Assembly: GCF_012999535.1 (NCBI RefSeq)
Contig: NZ_JABBWV010000003.1
Coordinates: 270,439-334,438 of the forward strand
Direction of reading: 5' to 3'
Source of the DNA: Microbispora sp. H11081
GTDB lineage: Bacteria > Actinomycetota > Actinomycetes > Streptosporangiales > Streptosporangiaceae
DNA length: 64,000 nucleotides
Shown here: piece after piece, positions 34,533-43,212 of the stretch
How the letters are laid out: each line of letters opens with the position of its first letter
Position numbering within the stretch: position 1 is the stretch's first letter
The notes under the pieces: generated by a model
The model's database searches: none
Told to the model about the DNA's origin: nothing
Seen by the model: the letters and a program-made list of their open reading frames with translations, nothing else
Made by a program: the position numbers and the translations under genes

Positions 34533-34973
34533 TCAGGGACGCAGGGCGAGCGCGGCGAGGCGGCGTAGGGACAGGCGCAGGAAGACCGCGCTCACCGGCC
34601 CGGCGACCCGCCAGGCGAGCCGCCCCACCAGGCCGAAGGGCACGTCGAGCTCCTCCTCCCAGACGATCCTGCTTCCGCCGCCGGGACGGGGCAGCACATG
34701 GAACCGTCCGACGCCGCGCACGATCCGGCCCGTGTGGCGGACCTCCACCTCGTGCGGGGGCCGCCACCCGATGACGTCCATCGTGTCCACGAACGACAGC
34801 GGGCCGATCCCGGTGGCCGCCGCGAGCCGGCTGCCCCTGCTGCGGCCGTCTCCGGCGACTACCCACGCCCGGGTCAGCACCATCCACTCGTGGTGCCTGG
34901 GCCAGTCGGTCAGCACGGCGAACACCCGATCCGGGCTCGCCTGCGCGTCCACCGCCACCGAGAGGGTCTCCAC
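34533..34973 (-). CDS. SRPBCC family protein
   Basis: 146 residues from the GTG at 34973; the start is uncertain because no ribosome-binding site is evident. The sequence follows the polyketide-cyclase/START fold: VAVDAQASPDRVFAVLTDWPRHHEWM at the N-terminus, strands ending in VRHTGRIVRGVGRFHV, and a long C-terminal helix. These proteins bind hydrophobic ligands. It lies 10 nt after the stop of the AlkZ-like gene on the same strand and is likely co-transcribed with it. Confidence 0.85.
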   Translation of the reverse strand: METLSVAVDAQASPDRVFAVLTDWPRHHEWMVLTRAWVVAGDGRSRGSRLAAATGIGPLSFVDTMDVIGWRPPHEVEVRHTGRIVRGVGRFHVLPRPGGGSRIVWEEELDVPFGLVGRLAWRVAGPVSAVFLRLSLRRLAALALRP

Positions 34974-34983
34974 TCCGTGGGTT

Positions 34984-36066
34984 CTACCCCAGGAAGACGA
35001 TGTCGCGCGCGGGGGCGTCGCCCGCCATGAACTCCAGCAGGCGCTCACCCTCGGCGGTCAGCGCGTCGCGGGCGGCGGCGCCCAGCGGCCCGAACGGCTC
35101 GATCTCCAGGACCGCGGTCTCCCCGGCACGCCCTCGCTTCATCCGCCACAGTCCGGCGACGAAGCCGTCGACCAGGATGGTCGCGCGGATGATCCCGTTG
35201 ACCGTGAAGACCCGCGAGCGGTGCTCCTCGGCCATCACCCGCGTCCGGTCGGCGTGCGAGAGCAGCAGATTGTCGAACTCCCCCAGGAACCGCACCGGCG
35301 CCTCGGTGTCGGCGCCGGGCAGCGGCGCCCCGGGCAGGTCGAAGAGCTCCACACCGTTCTCGTCCCGGTACGTGACCAGGTCGAGCCCTTTGACCACGGA
35401 GCGCAGCCCGGTCAGGCCCGACCAGGTCCGCATGTCCTTCACTGACGCGGGCCCGAAGGCGCGCAGGTAACGCAGCACCATGTCGCCGGCGGCCGAGCCG
35501 TCCCCGAGCGGGCGGCCCAGCCACGACTCGGCGGAGACGTGCCGGGCCTGGCCCGACGCGCCCCACACCCCGCGCGGCGGGACCTGCACCAGCGGCACGA
35601 CCGCGCGGACGGCCTGGGCGAGCGCGGGGCGGCCCGGCCACCGCTCGCCGAGCAGCTCGTCCAGCTCGGCGAAGCTCCGCGGCCGCTCCGCCATCAGGGC
35701 GCGGGCGGCGCTCGCCACCTCGCCGAGGTCCACCCCGTCGAGCCGCCCGCCGTACGCGGTGCGCAGCAACCGGTCGTGGAGGGGCTGGACGACCGGGCGC
35801 AGGGCCAGGCAGTCCTCGGCGCTGACGAGGTGGATGGTGCCGCGCATCAACGCGATCCGCACGGCGGCGCGGCCGGTGAGCAGATCGGCCAGGTCCTCGT
35901 GCCGGAAGCCCAGCAGGCGGTTCCACAGGCCGACGTAGGCTGAGAGTGGAGCCTGCGACTGCATGCCCACCAGGTGCTCGATCGCGGCGAGGGCCTTGCC
36001 GTCGTGGCGGCGCAGCAGCATCTGGCGGTCGAGCAGGGCGCGATTGAGCTCGCGGCGGGTCAGCAC
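34984..36066 (-). CDS. winged-helix DNA-binding (AlkZ/YcaQ-like) protein
   Basis: 360 residues from a GTG. HTH_42/AlkZ family: LTRRELNRALLDRQ at the N-terminus, HLVGMQSQAPLSAYVGLW (the QxQ-containing catalytic-region motif), RGTIHLVSAEDCL and a C-terminal DGFVAGLWRMKRG. AlkZ and YcaQ are monofunctional DNA glycosylases. AlkZ unhooks azinomycin crosslinks and YcaQ acts on other alkyl adducts through a Q-x-Q motif, here QSQ. A role in alkylation repair is plausible, but the HTH_42 family is broad. It is divergent from an XRE regulator with 38-47 bp between. Confidence 0.88.
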   Translation of the reverse strand: MLTRRELNRALLDRQMLLRRHDGKALAAIEHLVGMQSQAPLSAYVGLWNRLLGFRHEDLADLLTGRAAVRIALMRGTIHLVSAEDCLALRPVVQPLHDRLLRTAYGGRLDGVDLGEVASAARALMAERPRSFAELDELLGERWPGRPALAQAVRAVVPLVQVPPRGVWGASGQARHVSAESWLGRPLGDGSAAGDMVLRYLRAFGPASVKDMRTWSGLTGLRSVVKGLDLVTYRDENGVELFDLPGAPLPGADTEAPVRFLGEFDNLLLSHADRTRVMAEEHRSRVFTVNGIIRATILVDGFVAGLWRMKRGRAGETAVLEIEPFGPLGAAARDALTAEGERLLEFMAGDAPARDIVFLG

Positions 36067-36113
36067 GCCGCAAACCTAACGCCCGGCACCGACAGAACCG
36101 GGGGGTGCCGCTG

Positions 36114-37277
36114 ATGATCACTATTGACGTCCCGCTGTGGTCCGCACGGCTGCGCGCGCTGCGCCGCGGGCGGCTGTGGAGCCGCCGCGATCTGGGACGA
36201 CGGCTGACCGAAGCCGCAGGGGAGCCCGAAGCCCGGCCGCCCGCGGACGCGGTCCGCGCCTGGGAGGAGGGGGAGCGGCGGCCCGACGCCCGCCACGCGG
36301 AGCTGCTGTGCCGGGTGTTCGGCGTGGACGAGGCGGGCCTGTTCGTCGGCGCGTCCGCGGGCACGACCCTCTGGCATCACGTAACCGGCATTCCGCTGGT
36401 GCCCGGGCTCTTCCCCGAAGAGGAGGAGGAACGCGTCGGGCGGGCCGTCGAGCGGCCGTCCCGCGCCGACACCGGCACGGTCCGCTACTTCGAGACGCTG
36501 ACCGGCGCCTGCGCCGCGCCGGACGGCAGGCCCGCCGATCTCGCCGCCGCGCTGGGGCCGGTCTTCGCGGGCGTCGAGTCGTTCCGCGGGGACGCCGCGC
36601 CGCCCGTACGGCGGGCGCTGCAGACGCTCGCGACGCGGGAGGCGGAGCTGATCAGCCGCATGGAGCACGAGGCGGGCGACGCGCCCGGCGCGCGGGCCTG
36701 GTCGGACCGCGCGATCCGCGAGGCGCGCGAGACCGGCGACATCCTCACCGAGGTCCTGGCGCTGGTCCAGCGGGCGGAGCTGATCGACGCCGCCGAGCCG
36801 GGCGAGATCGTCGAGGCGGCCGTGGCCGCCCGTGCGCGTACGGGTCTCCCGGCCGAGGTGGCGACGCTGTCCCGGCGGCAGGAGGCACGCGCGCACGCGC
36901 GGACGGGTGAGGCGGAGCTGTGCCACCGCTGCCTGGAGGAGTGCCTGGAGGAGCCTCTCGAGGAGTGCCTGGGGGAGCCGGGCGAGACGCGGGCGGAGCT
37001 GTGCGCGGGCTGCCTGGTCGATCTCGGCAGGCCGGGCGGCGCGATCGAACTGCTGGAGGGGGAGCCCGCGCCGGCCGCGCCCGCCTACCTCGCGGCGTAC
37101 GTGCTGGCCCGCCAGGCGCACGCGTACGCGGAGGCGCACGAGCGGGAAAGGGCGGCCGACCTCGCCCGGCGGTCCCTCGCCCTGGCCCGCGCCGCTGGGG
37201 CCGCCCGCGCGCTGCGCGAACTGGCCCGCGTCCATCTGCCGCCACCCGCCGGCACGCGCGGGCGCTTACTCGTGTGA
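36114..37277 (+). CDS. XRE-family regulator with helical-repeat domain and CxxC pairs
   Basis: 387 residues from the ATG at 36114, preceded by GGGGGG; a GTG at 36105 would add three residues. The N-terminal HTH (about 5-65) reads WSARLRALRRGRLWSRRDLG...WEEGERRPDARHAELL. The remainder is helical and tetratricopeptide-like. Two CxxC motifs (LCHRC and LCAGC) flank an acidic repeat (EECLEEPLEECLGEP) near residues 265-305, which could bind zinc or respond to redox. No such element is standard in this regulator type. It is divergent from the AlkZ-like gene. Confidence 0.8.
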   Translation: MITIDVPLWSARLRALRRGRLWSRRDLGRRLTEAAGEPEARPPADAVRAWEEGERRPDARHAELLCRVFGVDEAGLFVGASAGTTLWHHVTGIPLVPGLFPEEEEERVGRAVERPSRADTGTVRYFETLTGACAAPDGRPADLAAALGPVFAGVESFRGDAAPPVRRALQTLATREAELISRMEHEAGDAPGARAWSDRAIREARETGDILTEVLALVQRAELIDAAEPGEIVEAAVAARARTGLPAEVATLSRRQEARAHARTGEAELCHRCLEECLEEPLEECLGEPGETRAELCAGCLVDLGRPGGAIELLEGEPAPAAPAYLAAYVLARQAHAYAEAHERERAADLARRSLALARAAGAARALRELARVHLPPPAGTRGRLLV

Positions 37278-37335
37278 TGACCCGCCGCTGTTAAGTTGTG
37301 GGCGTTTCGCCGGAAAACCTGTCGAAGGGACGCCC

Positions 37336-39318
37336 ATGCCGGCCGGATCCTCACTGCCGTCTTCCCTGCTCCGGGCGCTGTCCCGTCCGGTTCCGCCGGG
37401 GAGCCTGGCCGACGTCGAGCACGTCGTCTTCGTGATGCTGGAGAACCGCTCGTTCGACCACTACTTCGGCCGGATGCGTGGGGTGCGGGGGTTCGGGGAC
37501 CGCAACGCGGTGTCCACCCGGGCCTGGCGGCCGATCTTCGAGCAGGACGGCGTGCTGCCCTTCTCCGTACGGGAGGCGGCCGAGCGGGCGGGGGCGGACC
37601 CGATGCTGCTCGACACGCACGACCACACCTGGCTCGGCACCCAGAACGCCTGGGCCATGGGCTGGAACGACGCCTGGGCGCCCAACAAGGGGCCCGGCTC
37701 CATGGCCTACTACGACCGGGCCGACCTGCCGTTCCACTACGAACTGGCGGACACGTTCACGATCTGCGACGCCTACCACTGCTCGCTGCTGACCTCGACC
37801 ACGCCCAACCGCAACTACCACATGACCGGTTACACCGGGTATGAGCCGGGCACCCGGCAGCGCGCGCTGGACAACGTCGCGTCCGAGGGGGCGGAGGGGC
37901 ATCCGGGCTACGACTGGGTCACCGTGCCGGAACTGCTGACGCGGGCCGGGCACACCTGGCAGGTCTACCAGGAGTGGGACAACTACGAGTGCAACAACCT
38001 CGAGTTCTTCCGGCCGTTCGTGGCCGTGATGGACCGGATCGGGCTGGGGAGCATGCGCTCCTTCTACGAGAAGGTCCGGGCGGCGGAGGACCCGGCGCCG
38101 TTGCTCGCCGAACTGGCCGAGCGGGTGGCCGCCCTGGAGCCCGCCGACCGCGACCTCTACGACAGGGCGCTGCGCCGCGCCCCGGCGGGCGGCCTCGGAG
38201 ACTGGTTCGCCGCCGACGTGGCCGCCGGACGCCTGCCCGAGGTGTCGTACGTCGTGCCGTCCCTGGCCGACTCCGAGCACCCCGAGGGGTCGTCGGCCGT
38301 GGAGGGCGGCCGGGTCCTCCACCGGCTGCTGGACGCGCTGGGATCGCATCCCGAGGTCTGGGCGCGGACCGCCCTGTTCGTGACCTATGACGAGAACGAC
38401 GGCTTCTTCGACCACGTGCCGCCGCCGGTCCCGCCCGACGGCACCCCGGAGGAGTTCGTCGGCGGGCGGCCGATGGGCCTCGGCATCCGCGTTCCCATGA
38501 TCGTCGTGTCGCCGTGGACCGTGGGCGGGTACGTCTGCTCCGAGACCTTCGACCACACCTCGACCGTGCGGTTCCTGGAGCGCAGGTTCGGGATCACGGC
38601 GCCCATCGGGGAGTGGCGGCGGCGGGTCGCGGGCGACCTCACCTCGGCCTTCGGCTTCGCCACGCCGGTGGCCGCGGCTCCCGTGGAGGCCGTCGCCGCG
38701 CCGCGCCCGGCTCCGGCGGGGGACCGGTGGTATCCCCGGACCCCCGACGAGCAGCGGATGCCGGTCCAGGAGCCGGGGGTCAAGCCCGCCCGCGCCCTGC
38801 CGTACCAGCCGGACGCCGAGGCCGTCGTGCGCGGGCGGTCCGTGGAGATCACGATGCGCAACTCGGGCACGGCCTCCGCCCACTTCATCCTGTACGGCCA
38901 CCTGGGCGAGCTGGCCAAGCCCATGCACTTCGACGTGCTCGGCACGGCGGAGGAGGTGGTCTACTTCCCCTGCCCGGCGTACGACCTGCTGGTCGTGGGG
39001 CCGAACGGGTTCCGCAGGGAGTTCCGCGGCGGGGCGACCGATCCGGTCGAGGTGACCGGCGCGATCGACGCCGCCGCCCGCGCCGTGACGGTCGTGGTGC
39101 AGAACCTGACCGCGTCCCCCGTGGAGGCGGCGTTCGCCCCGGGGGCGTACGGCGGAGCGGCGCGCACGGTGCCGATCGCGCCGGGGGACGTCGCGCGCGT
39201 CGAGTGGCCCGCGCCGACCGGGTGGTACGACCTCACGGTCGGCGTGACAGGGCACGACGGGTTCGCCCGGCGGCTGATGGGACACATCGAGAACGGCCGC
39301 CCGAGCGTCACGGGGTGA
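37336..39318 (+). CDS. phospholipase C (phosphoesterase family), no Tat signal
   Basis: 660 residues from the ATG at 37336 (AAGGGA upstream). It is a full-length phosphocholine-type phospholipase C. The metal-binding VMLENRSFDHYFG (about 33-45), the TPNRNYHMTG segment, TYDENDGFFDHVPPP, and two C-terminal DUF756 beta domains (about 470-650) are all present. Enzymes of this family are normally exported by the Tat pathway with a twin-arginine signal and hydrolyse phosphatidylcholine or sphingomyelin. Here the N-terminus (MPAGSSLPSSLLRALSRPVPPG) has no RR motif or hydrophobic core and no better start is visible, so it may be cytoplasmic or exported unusually. Confidence 0.92.
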   Translation: MPAGSSLPSSLLRALSRPVPPGSLADVEHVVFVMLENRSFDHYFGRMRGVRGFGDRNAVSTRAWRPIFEQDGVLPFSVREAAERAGADPMLLDTHDHTWLGTQNAWAMGWNDAWAPNKGPGSMAYYDRADLPFHYELADTFTICDAYHCSLLTSTTPNRNYHMTGYTGYEPGTRQRALDNVASEGAEGHPGYDWVTVPELLTRAGHTWQVYQEWDNYECNNLEFFRPFVAVMDRIGLGSMRSFYEKVRAAEDPAPLLAELAERVAALEPADRDLYDRALRRAPAGGLGDWFAADVAAGRLPEVSYVVPSLADSEHPEGSSAVEGGRVLHRLLDALGSHPEVWARTALFVTYDENDGFFDHVPPPVPPDGTPEEFVGGRPMGLGIRVPMIVVSPWTVGGYVCSETFDHTSTVRFLERRFGITAPIGEWRRRVAGDLTSAFGFATPVAAAPVEAVAAPRPAPAGDRWYPRTPDEQRMPVQEPGVKPARALPYQPDAEAVVRGRSVEITMRNSGTASAHFILYGHLGELAKPMHFDVLGTAEEVVYFPCPAYDLLVVGPNGFRREFRGGATDPVEVTGAIDAAARAVTVVVQNLTASPVEAAFAPGAYGGAARTVPIAPGDVARVEWPAPTGWYDLTVGVTGHDGFARRLMGHIENGRPSVTG

Positions 39319-39367
39319 CGCCCGGGCGGGAGGTCCTCATTCAGATGGTCTATTCACATGGTCACTG

Positions 39368-39952
39368 TCAGGCGCGGACGATCGGCGTGTCCACGAGGTG
39401 TTCGGCGAGGAACCACGCCTGCAGCTCACCCGTGCGGATGACCTCGGAGACGAGCAGGTCGTTTGTGCCGTCGTCGCCCATGTCGGCCGCCCGTGAGGCG
39501 GCGTCGTGCGCCGCGACCAGGATCATCTCGTGCGCCTCCAGGAGCCGGGAGAGCATGGCGGGCACCTCCTCCACCCCGTCCGGCGGCCGTGGGATCACGG
39601 TCATCTCCGCCACCTGGCGCGGATCGCCGACCGCGACGCCGCCGAGCGTCTGGATGCGCTCCGCGATGGTGTCGATGATCGGCAGTTGCTCGCCCGCGTG
39701 CTTGTCGAGAAGCAGGTGCAGCTGGTAGAAGGTCGGCCCGCGCATCAGCCAGTGGTGCTTCTTGTACAGGCTGTAGAGGATCTGCGTGTCGGCCAGGATC
39801 TGGTTGAGCCGCTGACAGGAGTATTCGCGGGTCTCCCTCGGCAGCCCGACCGGGAAGTCGCGCACCGTGCCGAAGGCCTGTATCTCGGTGCCCCTCTGGT
39901 GGAGCCAGGGCTGGCTGCTCTCGCGCATCCTGGAGGAAGGGTTGACGCTCAA
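39368..39952 (-). CDS. dps: Dps family DNA-protection protein
   Basis: 194 residues if started at the TTG at 39952, which has GAGGAG 7 nt upstream; the ATG at 39928 lacks a site. Ferritin-like four-helix bundle with the inter-subunit ferroxidase ligands in HHWLMRGPTFYQLHLLLDKHAGEQ (His, Asp and Glu spaced as in Dps). Dodecameric Dps stores iron, consumes peroxide and protects DNA in stress. An N-terminal extension of about 35 residues before the first helix is typical of actinomycete Dps. Confidence 0.93.
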   Translation of the reverse strand: MSVNPSSRMRESSQPWLHQRGTEIQAFGTVRDFPVGLPRETREYSCQRLNQILADTQILYSLYKKHHWLMRGPTFYQLHLLLDKHAGEQLPIIDTIAERIQTLGGVAVGDPRQVAEMTVIPRPPDGVEEVPAMLSRLLEAHEMILVAAHDAASRAADMGDDGTNDLLVSEVIRTGELQAWFLAEHLVDTPIVRA

Positions 39953-40036
39953 GGTGTCTCTCCTCACTCGGTCGGTTTTATGTCCGATATGTAGTCTTTC
40001 GCCGGATATGACCCTTAAACACCTTTGTGTGAGCAT

Positions 40037-41455
40037 TTATCCCTGCGACAAGCCGACCCGCGGACGCTCCGACAGCCGGGCGGCGGTGCGCTCCGCCGTA
40101 CGCCTGGCCCAATGGCCGGTCGTCGCGAGGGCGACCGAGAACACGATCACTCCGTACAGGGCGTTGACGCGGAAGGCCGCGTGCGCGGCGGGGACGAAGG
40201 CGCTGTTCGCGCCGGCGGAGGAGACCACCGACCCGGCGATGGCCACGCCGAGGGACTGGCCGACCTGCCTGCTGGTCGAGGCGACCGCCGCGGCCACCCC
40301 CGCCTGCGCGACCGGCATCCCGGAGACGGCGGTGTTGGTGATCGGGGGGTTGAGCAGGCCGAACCCCAGGCCGAAGACCAGGTAGATCCCGAGCAGCAGG
40401 GGGAGCGGCGTGCTGAGCGTCACCTGGGACAGCAGCGCCCCGGCGGCCGTCAGGCACACACCCGCGGCGACGAGCGGCACCCGGGGGCCGCGGGCGCCGA
40501 CGAGCCGCCCCGACAGGGGCCCCACGATGGTCGTGGTCACCGCGACCGGCAGCGTGCACAGCCCGGCGGTCAGGGCGGACAGCCCGCGATGGCTCTGCAG
40601 GTAGAGCGTGTTGAGGAACAGGAACGCCCCCAGGCCGGCGAACCCGGCGACCCCCATGACGGCCGCGCCGGAGAACGGCGCGCTGCGGAAGAAGCGCATG
40701 TCGATCAGCGGTTCCGGCCTGCGCAGTTCCGCGACGACCAGGGCGGCGAGGGCCGCCGCCGCGACGCCGAAGCAGGTCGCGCTCACGGCGGCGCCCGCGC
40801 CGGGACCCTCGATGATCCCGTACGTGAGCGTACCGAGCATGACGATGACCAGCACCTGCCCGACGGGGTCGATCCGCCGGGCCGACGGAGCCTTCGACTC
40901 GGGGACGTACCGCCAGGTGAGGAACAGCGCGAGCAGGCCGATGGGCACGTTGATCCAGAAGATGGAGCGCCAGCCCACCACGTCGGTGAGCAGGCCGCCG
41001 ACGACGGGTCCCAGCGCCATGCTGACCCCGATCACGCCGGCCCACACGCCGATGGCCTGCGCCCGCTCCCTGCGGTCGGTGAAGGTGTTCGTGATGATCG
41101 ACATGGCGACCGGGTTGAGCATGGAGCCGCCCACGGCCTGGACGATCCGGGCGACCACCAGCCAGCCCAGGCTGGGGGCGAGGCTGCACAGCAGCGACGC
41201 GGACGTGAAGACGACCAGGCCGGTCTGGAACGTGCGGCGCCGGCCCACCCGGTCGGCCGTCGACCCCGACAGCATCAGCAGGCTCGCGAGCGTCAGCGTG
41301 TAGGCGTCCACCGTCCACTGCAAACCGGAGACCGGTGCGCGCAGGTCGTGCCCGAGCGACGGCAGGGCGACGTTGACGATCGTGTTGTCCAGCGACACGA
41401 TCAGCAGGCTCATGCAGCAGATGAGCAGGACGAGGATCCGCCGTCGGCGAGTCAT
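40037..41455 (-). CDS. DHA2-family MFS drug efflux transporter (EmrB/QacA type)
   Basis: 472 residues from the ATG at 41455, with about 14 hydrophobic segments. The DHA2 signature LDNTIVNVALPSLGHDL lies in helix 1, and antiporter motifs R-x-x-Q-x-x-G (ARIVQAVGGSM, helix 4) and GPVVGGLL (helix 5, motif C) are clear. It should export drugs or metabolites by proton antiport. No TetR/MarR regulator is adjacent. It is divergent from the alpha/beta hydrolase, with 79 bp between. It is 13 kb from the biosynthetic locus, so a link is not implied. Confidence 0.92.
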   Translation of the reverse strand: MTRRRRILVLLICCMSLLIVSLDNTIVNVALPSLGHDLRAPVSGLQWTVDAYTLTLASLLMLSGSTADRVGRRRTFQTGLVVFTSASLLCSLAPSLGWLVVARIVQAVGGSMLNPVAMSIITNTFTDRRERAQAIGVWAGVIGVSMALGPVVGGLLTDVVGWRSIFWINVPIGLLALFLTWRYVPESKAPSARRIDPVGQVLVIVMLGTLTYGIIEGPGAGAAVSATCFGVAAAALAALVVAELRRPEPLIDMRFFRSAPFSGAAVMGVAGFAGLGAFLFLNTLYLQSHRGLSALTAGLCTLPVAVTTTIVGPLSGRLVGARGPRVPLVAAGVCLTAAGALLSQVTLSTPLPLLLGIYLVFGLGFGLLNPPITNTAVSGMPVAQAGVAAAVASTSRQVGQSLGVAIAGSVVSSAGANSAFVPAAHAAFRVNALYGVIVFSVALATTGHWARRTAERTAARLSERPRVGLSQG

Positions 41456-41534
41456 TTGCGGCACCACATCACACAACCGTACATATCCGGTCAGGAGAGG
41501 CTTGCGAGGGGGCAAACCGAATTACTCTGCTCCC

Positions 41535-42371
41535 ATGCGTGCGACGGCGAACGGTATCGAAATCTGCTACGAGGTGTTCGGTGAGCCGGGAGGGCGCCCG
41601 GTCGTCCTCGTCATGGGGCTCGGGGCACAGATGATCAGCTGGCCGGAGGAGCTGATCGAACTGCTGGTGGAGGCCGGCCACACGGTCGTCCGGTTCGACA
41701 ACCGGGACGCGGGCCTGTCCACCCACTTCACCCCCGCGGACGGCCTCGCGCCCGCCCCGTCGTACACGCTGGACGACATGGCGGACGACACGGCCGGCCT
41801 CATGGACGTGCTGGGCTGGGAGAGCGCCCACGTGGTCGGCGCGTCGATGGGCGGCATGATCGCCCAAACCCTCGCCATCCGCCACCCCGCCCGGGTGCGC
41901 ACGCTGACATCGATCATGTCCACGCCCGGGCCGCGCGTGGGACGCGCGACGGAGGCGGCCATGAACGCGCTGGTGGCGCCCGTCCCGAACGACCGCGACG
42001 AGGCGGTCGCCCGTGCCGTCGAGACCGCGCGGGTCATCGGCTCTCCCGGCTACGAGATGGACGTCGAGCGCGTCATGCGGGTGGCGGGGGAGGCATACGA
42101 CCGGGCGTTCGACCCCGCGGGCACCAACCGGCAGTTCACCGCGATCCGGAAATCCGGCGACCGTACGGAGGGGCTGCGCGGGCTCTCGGTGCCCGCGCTG
42201 GTGATCCATGGTGAGGACGACCCGCTGATCACCCTCGAAGGCGGGACCGCGACTGCGGACGCCATCCCCGGCGCGAAGCTGCTGACGTTCCCGGGGATGG
42301 GCCACGACCTGCCCCGCCCGCTCTGGCCGGTCATCGCGGAGGCGATCACCGAGTTGACCGGGCGGGGCTGA
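41535..42371 (+). CDS. alpha/beta-fold hydrolase
   Basis: 278 residues. The nucleophile elbow is VGASMGGMIAQ (Ser in GxSxG, near residue 105), the acid is in VIHGEDDPLI and the His in GMGHDLPRP, giving a complete Ser-Asp-His triad. The oxyanion-region motif is VMGLGAQ. It resembles the aclacinomycin-methylesterase/haloperoxidase-like branch of the superfamily. TACTCT 6 nt before the ATG without a Shine-Dalgarno suggests a leaderless message. It is convergent with the Roadblock operon (10-nt gap). Confidence 0.9.
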   Translation: MRATANGIEICYEVFGEPGGRPVVLVMGLGAQMISWPEELIELLVEAGHTVVRFDNRDAGLSTHFTPADGLAPAPSYTLDDMADDTAGLMDVLGWESAHVVGASMGGMIAQTLAIRHPARVRTLTSIMSTPGPRVGRATEAAMNALVAPVPNDRDEAVARAVETARVIGSPGYEMDVERVMRVAGEAYDRAFDPAGTNRQFTAIRKSGDRTEGLRGLSVPALVIHGEDDPLITLEGGTATADAIPGAKLLTFPGMGHDLPRPLWPVIAEAITELTGRG

Positions 42372-42381
42372 CGGGCGGGAC

Positions 42382-42753
42382 TCAGATCTCGAGCTTGTCC
42401 TCGATCGCGCGGAGCTGGTGCCGCGCCATCGCGAGGTTGGCCCTGTTGCGGTCGAGGGCGAGGTAGAGGAACAGGCCCTTGCCGCCGCGGCCGGTCAGCG
42501 GACGGATGATGTGATACTGCGAGCCCAGCGTGATCAGGATGTCCTCGATCCCGTCGCTGAGCTTGAGCGCGTCCATCGCGCGGAGCTTGGCCTTGACCAC
42601 CTCGGTGTTGGCCGCGGCGGCCACCTGGAGGTCGAGGTCCTTGGACCCGCCGAGCGTGCCCAGCGCCATCCCGCTCCCGTAGTCGGCCACCGCCGCGCCG
42701 ATCGCGCCGTCGATGGTGAGCATCTCCTTCAGAGAGACGTCCATGTTCGCCAT
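42382..42753 (-). CDS. Roadblock/LC7 domain protein (1)
   Basis: 123 residues from the ATG at 42753 (GGAG 8 nt upstream). Single Roadblock/LC7 fold: LTIDGAIGAAVADYGSGMALG, then VVKAKLRAMDALKL, and IEDILITLGSQYHIIRPL ending in LNLAMARHQLR-type residues (here ANLAMARHQLR). Actinobacterial Roadblock proteins usually serve MglA-like GTPases in conservons. Here it is the last gene of a four-gene operon without one. It is paralogous to the gene at 44090-44461. Confidence 0.9.
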   Translation of the reverse strand: MANMDVSLKEMLTIDGAIGAAVADYGSGMALGTLGGSKDLDLQVAAAANTEVVKAKLRAMDALKLSDGIEDILITLGSQYHIIRPLTGRGGKGLFLYLALDRNRANLAMARHQLRAIEDKLEI

Positions 42754-42792
42754 GTCCCTACTCCTGTTCTGAGTTGTCATCCTTCTGGGTTG

Positions 42793-43212
42793 TCATCCGC
42801 GTTCGACGATGGCGGCGATCTTGTTCGCCGCCCTGCGTCCCTCGATCCGGAGCAGGCCGAGATTGGCTCCCTGGCCCGCGAGAACGGTGAGGACGAGCGT
42901 GGGGCCCGCGGCGTAGCACGCGGTGTGCCCCCGGGCGCCGGAGACGAGCGTCTCCTCCAGCCGCCCGATGCCGGCGAGATCGGTCATCTTCCGGCTGAGC
43001 GACAGCAGCGCCGACGTGAGCGCCGCGGTCTGCTCGGTGCCCGCGGCCAGGTTTGTGGCCATGTCCGTGGTCACGAGCATGCCGTCGACCGTGCAGGTGA
43101 GCGCTCCGGTGATCTCGGGCGCCCGTTCGCGCAGGACGACCAGTTCCTTGTGTATGTCGTGGCGCAGATCCACCGAGACACCCTTTCCGGCCCGCTTGAG
43201 CCACCCGATCAC
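42793..43212 (-). CDS. Roadblock/LC7-like protein (2)
   Basis: 139 residues from a GTG that overlaps the stop of the upstream PATAN gene (TAGTG). A more divergent Roadblock fold: HKELVVLRERAPEITGALTCTVDGMLVTTDM, then LSRKMTDLAGIGRLEETLVSG and LTVLAGQGANLGLLRIEGRRA. The N-terminal basic segment (MIGWLKRAGKG) is unlike the two short paralogues. It resembles the Roadblock proteins of conservon operons and probably forms heterodimers with its neighbours (inference). Confidence 0.85.
   Translation of the reverse strand: MIGWLKRAGKGVSVDLRHDIHKELVVLRERAPEITGALTCTVDGMLVTTDMATNLAAGTEQTAALTSALLSLSRKMTDLAGIGRLEETLVSGARGHTACYAAGPTLVLTVLAGQGANLGLLRIEGRRAANKIAAIVERG

Noticed and set aside
36900..37020. 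Cys/Glu-rich stretch considered as a frameshift artefact
   Set aside because: The frame continues with normal helical sequence and codon bias on both sides.
40037..41455. DHA2 efflux pump as part of the biosynthetic locus
   Set aside because: It lies 13 kb away behind unrelated operons, and the NRPS already carries its own MFS domain.
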